A DNA stretch of 41,923 nucleotides from a virus. The notes beneath the pieces were generated by a model. It was not told where the DNA came from, ran no database searches, and was given only the letters and a program-made list of their open reading frames with translations. Made by a program: the position numbers and the translations under genes. The stretch lies in IMG/VR virus record IMGVR_UViG_3300032668_000052, positions 1-41,923 of that record. One strand, written 5' to 3'. Of the stretch, positions 18,305 through 26,382 are shown one piece after another (the stretch's first letter is position 1; the number at the start of each line of letters is the position of its first letter).

Positions 18305-21300
18305 TTATCCGCCAGAATCTGGCTCAACTGCTAAGATGAATGGTGTCATCTCAGCAAATAAACTCTTTTGGAATGTTCTTCCCGATATTACCCCTGTTGC
18401 TTGACTTATCACTAATTCTGGACCAATTCGAAAATCTCCGTTTTGATCTGTTGACGTAAAGAACACCTTACCATTATTTAACTCAATTGTTTCTTTGGTC
18501 TGCACAGGATCCGCTTTTCCTACTTGAGGCAATGCTCCGTAGTTTGTTCCAGCGCCAACGTATTCAAATAAGTATCCGCTTGCGCTCATGTAACTACGTT
18601 GATAGAAATTAACTTTACATCCATCAATAAACAACGTAGGGTCTACAATATTTTCTTCTAAGGTAACAATATGATATGTGCCTGATTTTTCATAATAAGT
18701 ATTTCCAGCAAGTACAATGCTTGTATTTCCGCCAGATACTAAATCTTCACATACAGCATCAATCATTAATTGTACATCTCGATAGCATTTTAATTGATTA
18801 TATTGGAACCCAGGATATGTTGCGTTAACGTATGCTGTTACTTCTGCCGCTAAGAAATGTCTATTTGCTTGAAGTAATGCCGCGGCTGATACTGCTCCGC
18901 TAGATACAGTTCCAGTTGATGCTAGTACAGGACTTGCTGAAGGACCTTGACTAATAATAGTTGATACAATATTAAATTCATTATCAATAAATGATTGTGC
19001 TCCTGCTCCGTCACTTAGAGTTAAATTAATAACTTGTGCGGTAGCAGTTTGATATGTTGTAACAGTAGTGTTAGCAATTACAGCATTAGTTAAAGTCATT
19101 AGATGATTAATTGCTGATACTGTTTCTGTTTGTTCTCCGGCAATTTTAATTTGACCAGGAGTAAACGGATCTGCGGCTACCGTACTACTTAATACAGTAT
19201 AATAAGCATTGCCAGATAGATATAAATTGAAATAATTTGAATTTGTTGGATCACCGGCATTAACCTGTATAGGATTGCTTAATGTAATTGTTTGGTAACT
19301 TACTCCAGTAACAGTAGTTCCAGTTGAAACATAATTTGTTCCACTTCCGTTTATAGAAGAATAACCATATTGGTCTCTAATGTTCAACGTTTGTCCAACT
19401 GCTATGTCGGTTGTATCAATTCCTGTTATAGTATACGATCCTGCTGTAATTGTCGAAGTATTAGATATAGCAGATAAGAATCCTGAGAATCCTTCTGAAT
19501 TTACATAAGGAACAGTATCTCCATTATAGTCAATATAATAATCAGGTGGTTCAACTTCCATTACTAACGCAATATGAGGACGCTTTGTAACATCAGGAAC
19601 AAATATACATACTTGTTGTCTGTATGGGAAGAATCCTTCTGGGTAATCGGTGTTAGTATCCCATGCGGTGTTGAATAAATCGTAGTATGTGTTTGGTGGA
19701 TTATAAACTGTTCCAATAAATTCTCTAGCACCAAAACCTTCTGCTAACAAACATTGGTCACCAAAGTTACTATTACTGTTTGTAATAGAAGCAATACCGC
19801 CGCTTTCACAATGAACAGCAATGTCGGCAAAAATTGTAAACACAGACACTAACTGAGCATATCCGTTATTCATAATATGGATACCGTTACCACCTTGTGT
19901 TAGTTGAGTAAACGCATCAAATACAAATGATTGAATTGGAGATTTTAATGAAGGAGCATTACCGTCTACTAGTGCTCCGCCACCCGATCCATGAGGATCT
20001 AAACTTCTGTTAGCGTATCCTGCTGATCCCCATTCTTGAGGCATATCATCAATTTGTACAGGATATACACTAGTTTCGCCAATGTAGATTGTATCACTTG
20101 TTGTACTAGCAATCGTTACGGTGCTCAATGTTAACACAAATGATGTTAATGTAGAGTTTGTGCTTGGTGGAATATAGTTAGTACCCGAACTAATAACTTT
20201 AGAAATCATATCAAAGTTAGTTTGAATTGAAGTTAATGCGGCAACTCCACCTGTTAGTCCTGTATTAATAACTTGAGTAACTGTATTTTGATAATGAGTT
20301 GTTGTAGATATATTTTGTACAACAATGCTAGTCAATGTTTTAACAAATTCAACCGCCGCGGCTGTTTGAGGTTGTTCACCTGGAACAAGACTAGTTGCTC
20401 CACTCCAATAATTTTGAGCGGCTATAATACTATTAACATTTGATTTGCTCAACATGTCTGTTTCGATAGCATTTAAAATTAGTCCAACATCTCTGTAACA
20501 TAGTTCTTGATTATAGTTTAAAGAAGGATATGTATGATTTACCCAAGCCACTGTTTCAGTTTGAATAAACGCTTCGTTGGCGTTAATTAATGCGGCGGCA
20601 TTTTCAATACCGGGCCATGTTGTTAAAATACTTGTAACATCATTAATACGGGCCGCCACTGCTGGAACAGCAATTTCGGCGCCATAATAATTTGTGTTGA
20701 TATATTGATATGTCGTTCCTTGATAAGAATGAGGAGGAGGACTATTTGTCAATATGTATTGAGAAAGAGTGCTAATGTAATTAAATGCTGCAACTGTGGC
20801 TGTAGTTTCTGCTGCCGGTATTATTAATTGATTACCGTTATAATAGGCTAACCCTGCTTGAACCGATTTACTATTTCCACCTAATGTAGCATCATAGGTT
20901 ACCGCATCAACAACTAGACCTACATCTCGTTTACATGTTGCCGCATCAAAAGAAAGACTTGGGAAATTAGAACTTAGATATCCCATTACCTCTGCTTGAA
21001 TAAATGAACGATTTTGTTGTAATAAAAATTGTGCGTTAGAATAATTTTTATCAGGATTGCCCACATTGGTAACTAATGTAGCAGGCAAGGTAGGGTCTGT
21101 TGAGAACCCAGCACCGTTAATTGTATCACCAATATTAATTGTTTGGATGCTAGCAGAATTTTGATAGAATGTAATAGTTAATGTGTTAGCAGTATAAGTC
21201 GAAGTTCCCCATGTATTAGGAATTTGAACTGTATTATTTGGAACAAACATTGTTCCATCAACTAACCAAGGGCCAGATTGATTGGTACAGTTTTGAATAT

Positions 21301-22444
21301 ATGGACTGTGATAAACGTCAATCGGGTTAGTTAGGTTAGGAGGAAATGCTACGCAATAAGCACCTGTTTGATAAGAACTTGCTCCACCAGGGGCGTATCT
21401 TGTAACTCCAGGACCTCTCTTTAAATTTAAGAAAGTCATCTGGGCAATATATACTCCAGAATTAACCCAGAACAAGTCCTTTGTATTGTTTAGAGGATAG
21501 ATGAAAGTTGTACGTAAATCATCGCCAATTACACTGGTGTATGGCAGTAACTGAATAGGATTATTTTCGTAATAGTTACCGCTTCGAACTTTAATTACAG
21601 TACCCTGTTTATAGTAGGGGCTGTTAACGGCTCCACTAATTGTACGGCAAGCACGACTAGCATCTTCAGCGCGGCCATCATTTTCATCACTACCATCTTC
21701 TGTTACATATAAAACGTTACTAACAACTGGTGCTGTTCCAATTGGATTCCCGCCATAAACTCTTATGTCGCCGTTAATTGTAAAACTTTGATTAGGCTTT
21801 CCGTTGATCCAAGTCGAAGTTGAACTGTTTGGGAACATAGTAATATTTGTTCCGGTACCAGAATCAATTTTATTTGTTCTAACAGTATCAAAATAACCAT
21901 TCAACCAATAGGTTGTTGTGCTACCAATACTGTATTTAGAAATAACACTTGAAGCAGTGGTTAGTGTGTTAACTGTTGATGGTAAGAAATCACTAACAAC
22001 TTCTGCGCCAACATTTAAGGTATCAGTTTGTGTTGAAATACCTAAAACAATATTACCGTCTGCTGTAACATTTCCTGTTGCGTGCAAGTTACCTTGAACA
22101 AAAACGTTTGACAACAAATTAATATTTTCACCACCTGCTGGTTGAATATTAAATGGTCCAAGTACTGTAGAAAGTGTTGAACTAGTAACTGTTGCTGTAC
22201 TTGATGATGTGCTGTTATTAGCACTAGTTAAAATAGCAAGGCCAATTGATGCTGTGCTACCTATAAACTGGTAAGCGTTAATTGTACCTGCGACATCTAA
22301 TTGGTATTGGGGTGTGCTTGTTTGAATACCTATGCGACCATTTGTTACATCTAAGTATAACAACTGAGTTTCAAACGCAAGATCAACGCCATTACGCAGA
22401 AGATTCTGCGCGAGTAGCGGACCCGATATGCGACCTACGGCCAT
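18305..22444 (-). CDS. 1379-aa modular virion protein (tail fibre/adhesin), paralogue of the 3533-aa protein
   Basis: Begins MAVGRISGPLLAQNLLRNGV, an N-terminus I associate with T4-like cyanophage virion proteins. Residues ~1-240 include LDVTNGRIGIQTSTPQY and GNLHATGNVTADGNIVLG, a fibre-like start. From ~240, NVLYVTEDGSDENDGR and GDDLRTTFIYPLN mark a probable beta-helix domain. C-x-R-D cores lie near bases 20930, 20490 and 18775. Between the last two is a GSGGGALVDGNAP...PIQSFVFDAFTQL block. The terminal domain ends FQKSLFAEMTPFILAV. Every block recurs in the giant protein. The start follows GGGGA 7 nt upstream. Beginning a new transcription unit after a terminator and a late-promoter-like octamer, it is the first gene of the fibre operon. 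Confidence 0.87.
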   Translation of the reverse strand: MAVGRISGPLLAQNLLRNGVDLAFETQLLYLDVTNGRIGIQTSTPQYQLDVAGTINAYQFIGSTASIGLAILTSANNSTSSSTATVTSSTLSTVLGPFNIQPAGGENINLLSNVFVQGNLHATGNVTADGNIVLGISTQTDTLNVGAEVVSDFLPSTVNTLTTASSVISKYSIGSTTTYWLNGYFDTVRTNKIDSGTGTNITMFPNSSTSTWINGKPNQSFTINGDIRVYGGNPIGTAPVVSNVLYVTEDGSDENDGRAEDASRACRTISGAVNSPYYKQGTVIKVRSGNYYENNPIQLLPYTSVIGDDLRTTFIYPLNNTKDLFWVNSGVYIAQMTFLNLKRGPGVTRYAPGGASSYQTGAYCVAFPPNLTNPIDVYHSPYIQNCTNQSGPWLVDGTMFVPNNTVQIPNTWGTSTYTANTLTITFYQNSASIQTINIGDTINGAGFSTDPTLPATLVTNVGNPDKNYSNAQFLLQQNRSFIQAEVMGYLSSNFPSLSFDAATCKRDVGLVVDAVTYDATLGGNSKSVQAGLAYYNGNQLIIPAAETTATVAAFNYISTLSQYILTNSPPPHSYQGTTYQYINTNYYGAEIAVPAVAARINDVTSILTTWPGIENAAALINANEAFIQTETVAWVNHTYPSLNYNQELCYRDVGLILNAIETDMLSKSNVNSIIAAQNYWSGATSLVPGEQPQTAAAVEFVKTLTSIVVQNISTTTHYQNTVTQVINTGLTGGVAALTSIQTNFDMISKVISSGTNYIPPSTNSTLTSFVLTLSTVTIASTTSDTIYIGETSVYPVQIDDMPQEWGSAGYANRSLDPHGSGGGALVDGNAPSLKSPIQSFVFDAFTQLTQGGNGIHIMNNGYAQLVSVFTIFADIAVHCESGGIASITNSNSNFGDQCLLAEGFGAREFIGTVYNPPNTYYDLFNTAWDTNTDYPEGFFPYRQQVCIFVPDVTKRPHIALVMEVEPPDYYIDYNGDTVPYVNSEGFSGFLSAISNTSTITAGSYTITGIDTTDIAVGQTLNIRDQYGYSSINGSGTNYVSTGTTVTGVSYQTITLSNPIQVNAGDPTNSNYFNLYLSGNAYYTVLSSTVAADPFTPGQIKIAGEQTETVSAINHLMTLTNAVIANTTVTTYQTATAQVINLTLSDGAGAQSFIDNEFNIVSTIISQGPSASPVLASTGTVSSGAVSAAALLQANRHFLAAEVTAYVNATYPGFQYNQLKCYRDVQLMIDAVCEDLVSGGNTSIVLAGNTYYEKSGTYHIVTLEENIVDPTLFIDGCKVNFYQRSYMSASGYLFEYVGAGTNYGALPQVGKADPVQTKETIELNNGKVFFTSTDQNGDFRIGPELVISQATGVISGRTFQKSLFAEMTPFILAVEPDSGG

Positions 22445-22510
22445 TTACAGTCCCCTTTACCACCGTGTTTCACGGATAACCACCTTACATAGCGGGTTTA
22501 CCACTGTATG

Positions 22511-22538
22511 ATCGACTGCCAGAACTTCTGGCATCGAT
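22511..22538 (-). other. Strong hairpin in the leader of the 1379-aa fibre gene
   Basis: ATCGA pairs with TCGAT, and TGCCAGA with TCTGGCA, around a 3-base loop. This gives a 12-bp stem with a single bulged base. It lies just downstream (minus strand) of the AATAAATA octamer, so it would be at the very 5' end of the late mRNA. A second small hairpin, CCGTG-TTT-CACGG, is at 22463-22475. The leader may protect the 5' end of the mRNA or affect translation; the sequence alone does not decide this. Confidence 0.6.
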
Positions 22539-22539
22539 G

Positions 22540-22547
22540 TATTTATT
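22540..22547 (-). promoter_or_regulatory. Possible late promoter (AATAAATA)
   Basis: On the minus strand AATAAATA differs by one base from the T4 late consensus TATAAATA. It sits about 100 bases before the 1379-aa gene and directly after a terminator, where a promoter is expected. Confidence 0.45.
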
Positions 22548-22556
22548 TTATAGTGG

Positions 22557-22578
22557 AAAAAGCCTTCTGATAGGCTTA
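22557..22578 (-). terminator. Rho-independent terminator after the 240-aa gene
   Basis: On the minus strand AAGCCT and AGGCTT form a 6-bp stem with a 6-base loop followed directly by a T run. The stem overlaps the stop codon of the 22576-23298 gene, so it ends that unit. Confidence 0.7.
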
Positions 22579-23298
22579 AGGGGCGGGTGGGAAGTAACCG
22601 TCAAAACCAAGCACAGCGTATACTGGTTTGAAAGGAACTGTTCCATTAAAGTTAATATAAGTTCCAGAAGAGAATGTAAATGTTAGAGATGTTCCGCTAG
22701 CAATAGCACCTGTTACTGCCAAACTTGTTCCAATAGCATTTGCCGCTGTAGTAATAGATTGTACAGTTGTTCCTTGTGGAATATTAGAATTTCCGCTAAT
22801 TGTTTGTCCTACTAAAACGTTAGTTAAAGAATTTAAGTAGATTGTAAATGTACCTGCTGTGGCTAATCTTGCTGTGGTATTTGTTGCCGATGATGCGTTT
22901 CCTAAAGTATAGTTTACTCCGGGAATTTGATAAACGTTATCAACATATACCATAACGTTAGCATCACCTTTAGCATAACTAGGAGCGTAATTAACATTCA
23001 ATGGTCCAAATACTGCTGTCTGATTATTACCAACTCCTAAATTTTGAACAGTTAAACTTGCTGGTTCAACAAGACGCAAATACTTCCAAACAGTAGCAAC
23101 ACGGGCTTCGATCTTATCAACGTCTGTATTATATCGTATTTGACCATTAACTATTTGAGTAGGACGTTCTAATTTTGTACCTGCCGGCAATTCTAAACTA
23201 TTATTAGAACTTGTAACAATGCGGCCGTCCTCCATTAGAGTTAACTCTACACTGGTAGGCTTATGACGATCTAGCGGTAATCTTTTATAAAATTTCAT
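22576..23298 (-). CDS. Virion structural protein, 240 aa, function unknown
   Basis: Begins MKFYKRLPLDRHKPTSVELT, with an N-terminal segment (to ~80: IRYNTDVDKIEARVATVWKY) that looks globular. A Thr/Asn/Ala-rich beta region follows, with VYVDNVYQIPGVNYTL at ~115-130 and LVGQTISGNSNIPQGTTVQS near 162-181. These resemble strings in phage fibre and baseplate attachment proteins. The TYINFNGTVPFKPVYAVLGF end is hydrophobic and aromatic. One base separates it from the upstream 103-aa gene (TAATATG junction), so translation is probably coupled. No enzyme motif is seen. It is a likely fibre-connector or baseplate-periphery protein by position. Confidence 0.72.
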   Translation of the reverse strand: MKFYKRLPLDRHKPTSVELTLMEDGRIVTSSNNSLELPAGTKLERPTQIVNGQIRYNTDVDKIEARVATVWKYLRLVEPASLTVQNLGVGNNQTAVFGPLNVNYAPSYAKGDANVMVYVDNVYQIPGVNYTLGNASSATNTTARLATAGTFTIYLNSLTNVLVGQTISGNSNIPQGTTVQSITTAANAIGTSLAVTGAIASGTSLTFTFSSGTYINFNGTVPFKPVYAVLGFDGYFPPAP

Positions 23299-23299
23299 A

Positions 23300-23611
23300 T
23301 TAAGTATTAATGTAACTTACTGTAACTGCGATAGCATTTGAATCTGTGGCTTCAGCAAAAATAGAATCTCCATCGGCTAAGATAAATCTTTCTGTATCAA
23401 TGCTAAAAGTTTCCCCTGCTGGCATGTCAACAGCATTTAAAACTTGAGCAGTATTGCTTAAAGATACTCCGTTTGGAACCATCCACACACTTATTGATGT
23501 ATCAACTTGTCCAATATTACAGAACATGATAGTTGTAACCGCAGTTTCTCCAGATGATTGATAAATGTTAGTTGGTGTTCCTGATCCCACCGATACGTTT
23601 TGTATTGCCAT
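23300..23611 (-). CDS. Small virion-associated beta protein, 103 aa
   Basis: Starts MAIQNVSVGSGTPTNIYQSS after the ribosome site AAGGAAAG. Residues 25-100 alternate hydrophobic and polar positions (TTIMFCNIGQVDTSISVWMV, GDSIFAEATDSNAIAVTVSY), consistent with a single beta-sandwich. Similar small proteins accompany fibre genes in T4-like marine phages, from memory and not verified. Probably cotranscribed with the 354-aa gene upstream and coupled to the 240-aa gene downstream. Confidence 0.68.
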   Translation of the reverse strand: MAIQNVSVGSGTPTNIYQSSGETAVTTIMFCNIGQVDTSISVWMVPNGVSLSNTAQVLNAVDMPAGETFSIDTERFILADGDSIFAEATDSNAIAVTVSYINT

Positions 23612-23620
23612 GTTCTTTCC

Positions 23621-24685
23621 TTAAAATATTAAACTATATATTAGTGATTTTCTTGCGGCTATCAACTCATCTGTATTTTGTTGATTTGTAAACTGTATTG
23701 CTGTTCCACCAATTCCAGTTGACGTTGTCGCATAAATTTTTGTTTCGTTTGTTCCTGCGTTAGGAGGAGTAGTTAGTGCTCCTAGTGTTAACGCACTATT
23801 TACAACAACTTCAGCATCCTGTGTTACAAGATATAAATTTGTTGCTGTATAAAAAGGTTGAATAGAACTACCAGCAATTGAAACTCCTGCTAATTGTACG
23901 TTATCTGCTCCAATGTTTAATGTTAGATAATCGTCAATAAACATCGCAATTTGTCCAGCGTTTTCTAAACCGTCATCAACAATGTTAATATAACTTGATG
24001 TAGTATGGTTTGTTAATCTATGAGCAACTTCTGCTGTTTCAACTTGTGTATTTGCGTAGACATAATCTACGTATGCTTTATTTGGAATGTCATCTTCATC
24101 GACAACATTTAATCTGTAATTAAGCGTTCCTTTAACACTTAGTACAGCATTAGCATTATCTTGACCTAAGAAATTTAAACGAGGATTAGTACTTACACCT
24201 GGAGCAGTAAAATCGTCTGCGCTGTTTGCTCCAGTTGTATCTAAACGAATTGCTCCAACATACAATGCTGAAGGCATACCTGCGTTTCTTACACCCCAAG
24301 AACCCGGATAAGGATTATTTGTTCCGCCTGCTCTCCAATTTATTGTATCATTATAAAAAAGAGTTGCGGCATTTTGATATATTAAACCGTTACTTCCTGT
24401 TCCTCTATCAATAACAAGACCACCAACATTTCCATAATTAGGAAGATCATTTGTGATCATACCGTTGCCCGGTTCGTTGTTATTTAGAGTAATAATTTGA
24501 TCTTGAATAACTACGTTGGTACTAGATACTGTTTCGTTAATACCTTGAACAAGTAAATCACCTGTAATTATTACTTTACCACCGCGATTGTTGGTAATTC
24601 CGCCAGAAGTGTCCAGTGTAATAGTTCCGCTAGAAGCGGTTTTTATTTGATAATCACCGGATAATTTAACTACATCAACAGTCAT
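23621..24685 (-). CDS. Tail fibre/baseplate-associated protein, 354 aa
   Basis: Residues ~40-75 carry VIITGDLLVQGINETVSSTN and VVIQDQIITLNNNEPG, a pattern common in fibre proteins of T4-like marine phages where a short fibre or collar protein begins. The middle has GGLVIDRGTGSNGLIYQN and PNPRL-like segments. A conserved-looking DDIPNKAYVDYVYANT at ~200 is typical of phage fibre proteins. The ending is ARKSLIYSLIF. The start has AAAGGA 8 nt upstream and the GATAAATA octamer about 20 nt upstream. No chaperone or protease domain is visible. It is probably a structural fibre or baseplate component. Confidence 0.75.
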   Translation of the reverse strand: MTVDVVKLSGDYQIKTASSGTITLDTSGGITNNRGGKVIITGDLLVQGINETVSSTNVVIQDQIITLNNNEPGNGMITNDLPNYGNVGGLVIDRGTGSNGLIYQNAATLFYNDTINWRAGGTNNPYPGSWGVRNAGMPSALYVGAIRLDTTGANSADDFTAPGVSTNPRLNFLGQDNANAVLSVKGTLNYRLNVVDEDDIPNKAYVDYVYANTQVETAEVAHRLTNHTTSSYINIVDDGLENAGQIAMFIDDYLTLNIGADNVQLAGVSIAGSSIQPFYTATNLYLVTQDAEVVVNSALTLGALTTPPNAGTNETKIYATTSTGIGGTAIQFTNQQNTDELIAARKSLIYSLIF

Positions 24686-24703
24686 GGAAGTTTCCTTTAG
24701 TGA

Positions 24704-24711
24704 TATTTATC
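24704..24711 (-). promoter_or_regulatory. Probable late promoter (GATAAATA)
   Basis: One mismatch to TATAAATA on the minus strand, 19-26 nt before the ATG of the 354-aa gene. It overlaps the end of the preceding gene. Confidence 0.55.
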
Positions 24712-25246
24712 AAGAGTAATAGGACAATCTAACGTTGTTTATCATAGCACCAGTCCTATGGGGATATTGCGGGTGACTTCTAAGTCTAATTACTATTCCA
24801 AAACTAGAATCTTGTAATATATCAGGAGTTAGGGTAGCACCCCAAAAATTGTTATCTCCGCCGTAAACATTCTTATTAAAGTTAAGAAGATGATTTTCAA
24901 CATCTTCATCATAATTTGATTGATTTTGCCCAATTATAGAACCATTATAAGTTAGATATATATCACCGTCGCACACTCTACCGTTGCGTACTATATCTAA
25001 ATTCATCTGTACACCCGACAATGAAGATGGAACATTTGTAATATTAAATCCGGTAAAAACTAATTGAGTAGTTTGAGTTTGTACATCGGTCATATAAGGA
25101 CCCGGGCCACCTGTACCTGTAATATGGTATAGGTCACTAGCAGTTTGAATAGGAAAACTAGTCCCTCTAAATAAAATCAACGCAGAACTTTCTGGTGCGT
25201 TTTGTATAATATTTGTAGGTGTAAAGAATTGTGATTGCGTTGACAT
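24710..25246 (-). CDS. Unknown virion-region protein, 178 aa
   Basis: Starts MSTQSQFFTPTNIIQNAPES. Residues ~60-110 alternate (TTQLVFTGFNITNVPSSLSG, VQMNLDIVRNGRVCDGDIYL) as in a beta-sandwich, and the end SFGIVIRLRSHPQYP...NNVRLSYYS is also strand-like. There is no membrane segment or enzyme motif. It sits alone between a terminator upstream and a late promoter downstream. No Shine-Dalgarno sequence is seen: the start is preceded only by GGTAAATATATGCT. The setting among virion genes suggests a minor structural or carbohydrate-binding-like role; that is speculation. Confidence 0.7.
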   Translation of the reverse strand: MSTQSQFFTPTNIIQNAPESSALILFRGTSFPIQTASDLYHITGTGGPGPYMTDVQTQTTQLVFTGFNITNVPSSLSGVQMNLDIVRNGRVCDGDIYLTYNGSIIGQNQSNYDEDVENHLLNFNKNVYGGDNNFWGATLTPDILQDSSFGIVIRLRSHPQYPHRTGAMINNVRLSYYS

Positions 25247-25252
25247 AGCATA

Positions 25253-25260
25253 TATTTACC
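25253..25260 (-). promoter_or_regulatory. Late-promoter-like octamer GGTAAATA next to a start codon
   Basis: Two mismatches to TATAAATA, only 7-14 nt before the ATG of the 178-aa gene. If used, the mRNA would be nearly leaderless. The longer string ATTGGTAAATA also precedes the small gene at 30582-30830. Confidence 0.3.
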
Positions 25261-25263
25261 AAT

Positions 25264-25287
25264 AAAAAAGGGCTCCAAAGAGCCCTT
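25264..25287 (-). terminator. Rho-independent terminator after the 312-aa gene
   Basis: On the minus strand AAGGGCTC and GAGCCCTT form an 8-bp stem with a 4-base loop, running into TTTTTT. It is GC-rich, T-tailed and 20-40 bases past the stop codon at 25306, a classic form. Confidence 0.9.
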
Positions 25288-25305
25288 AGATGCTTAATAT
25301 AAAAA

Positions 25306-26244
25306 TTAAGTTGCGTTAACAGTAATACTTACAACTGGACCAGTTGTAGAAGTAAATGCTGAACCTGTTGTCCATTTAGCAATACCACCTACACCAATTG
25401 TGCTTGTTCCACCTGTAGTATAATCAGTAGTTACAGTAACTAAAGCAGTACTTGTATTTGTTCTATTAACTAAAACAGCCTTACGACCTGTTAATTTCTT
25501 AACAAAATATGTAGCACCACCTACGTCTGTAGCAATAATTTTTGCCTCACCTGCTACTAGCGCATCGTGTGTTGCTAATTTAACACGACCGCGGCCTTGA
25601 GCATTTTTAGCAAAATAACTACGTGAACCTTCTTGTTTAATAATTTCAGAAATAACTGCGCTTGAACCTGTTGTTAGGTATGCTGTCATTTGAATACTAT
25701 TTGGCAATACATCTGCTTGAATCAAACTTGCGTTAAATGTAGCACCAGTACCTACGTCAACGAAAGCAATAGTTCCGTTTGTAATTGTACTAGCGTTTGG
25801 TTGTGTCAATGTTAATACTGTTCCATTGATAGCACCAATGTATGTAGCACTAGCATTAATACCTGTACCAATTGCTTTCATACCAACATACAAATTATTA
25901 GCATAGTTAACTGTTAGTGTAGTAGTGCTAGCGGCACCATTTGCTGTAACAGTTTGACCAGTTGCTGTCGAAAGTGTTAATGTAGGAACTGTGTTATATC
26001 CAGAACCCATGTTAGAAACAGTAACTCCAGTAACAACACCTGAACCGTTAATTGATAAAGTTGTTGTAGCAGTAATACCATCTGCGTTATTTGGAGCAGA
26101 AACTGTTAGTTTAGCACCTTGTGAATACAATGTACCTGTACTACTACCGCCATTAATAGTAACTGCAACACCTGCAAATCCTATTACATCTTCTGCTACT
26201 TTTCCGCCTCTTGCGAAAAATCTATGTTTTAAGGGACGTCCCAT
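25306..26244 (-). CDS. Putative head decoration/virion structural protein, 312 aa
   Basis: Begins MGRPLKHRFFARGGKV. Residues ~20-185 are Thr/Ser/Gly/Ala-rich with a GSGYNTVPTLTLS motif, common in Ig-like or beta-repeat phage surface proteins. The C-terminal ~110 residues (ISEIIKQEGSRSYFAKNAQG, YFVKKLTGRKAVLVNR) form a second, less repetitive domain. Proteins starting MGRPL with this plan occur among T4-like cyanophage virion proteins (recalled, not searched). It is expressed from its own unit directly after gp23, with a strong ribosome site (AAGGAGAA) and terminators on both sides. This suggests a high-copy capsid-associated product, possibly a Hoc/Soc-like decoration protein. Confidence 0.75.
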   Translation of the reverse strand: MGRPLKHRFFARGGKVAEDVIGFAGVAVTINGGSSTGTLYSQGAKLTVSAPNNADGITATTTLSINGSGVVTGVTVSNMGSGYNTVPTLTLSTATGQTVTANGAASTTTLTVNYANNLYVGMKAIGTGINASATYIGAINGTVLTLTQPNASTITNGTIAFVDVGTGATFNASLIQADVLPNSIQMTAYLTTGSSAVISEIIKQEGSRSYFAKNAQGRGRVKLATHDALVAGEAKIIATDVGGATYFVKKLTGRKAVLVNRTNTSTALVTVTTDYTTGGTSTIGVGGIAKWTTGSAFTSTTGPVVSITVNAT

Positions 26245-26277
26245 TTGTTTTCTCCTTATGTTGACGTTCTAGGTCTA

Positions 26278-26314
26278 TACGCTGTGGGTACAGCATAAAT
26301 CGGCCCTATGCCGA
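26278..26314 (-). other. Structured leader of the 312-aa gene: two hairpins
   Basis: On the minus strand TCGGC-ATAGG-GCCGA (26300-26314) is followed by an 8-bp stem TATGCTGT/ACAGCGTA with loop ACCC (26278-26297, one T-G pair). Both fall between the late-promoter-like octamer and the ribosome site, so they would fold at the 5' end of the mRNA. They may stabilise a transcript needed in large amounts. Confidence 0.55.
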
Positions 26315-26323
26315 CTGACCATA

Positions 26324-26331
26324 TATTTAAC
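26324..26331 (-). promoter_or_regulatory. Possible late promoter (GTTAAATA)
   Basis: Two mismatches to TATAAATA on the minus strand, immediately after the gp23 terminator and about 80 nt before the 312-aa gene. Position supports it more than sequence. Confidence 0.4.
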
Positions 26332-26353
26332 AAAAAACCCGCCGGAGCGGGTT
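26332..26353 (-). terminator. Rho-independent terminator after gp23
   Basis: On the minus strand AACCCGC and GCGGGTT form a 7-bp GC-rich stem with loop TCCG, followed by TTTT. It lies 30-50 bases past the major capsid stop codon. Confidence 0.92.
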
Positions 26354-26382
26354 ATTTGTTGTGTTTTACTTTTTAGTAAGAA

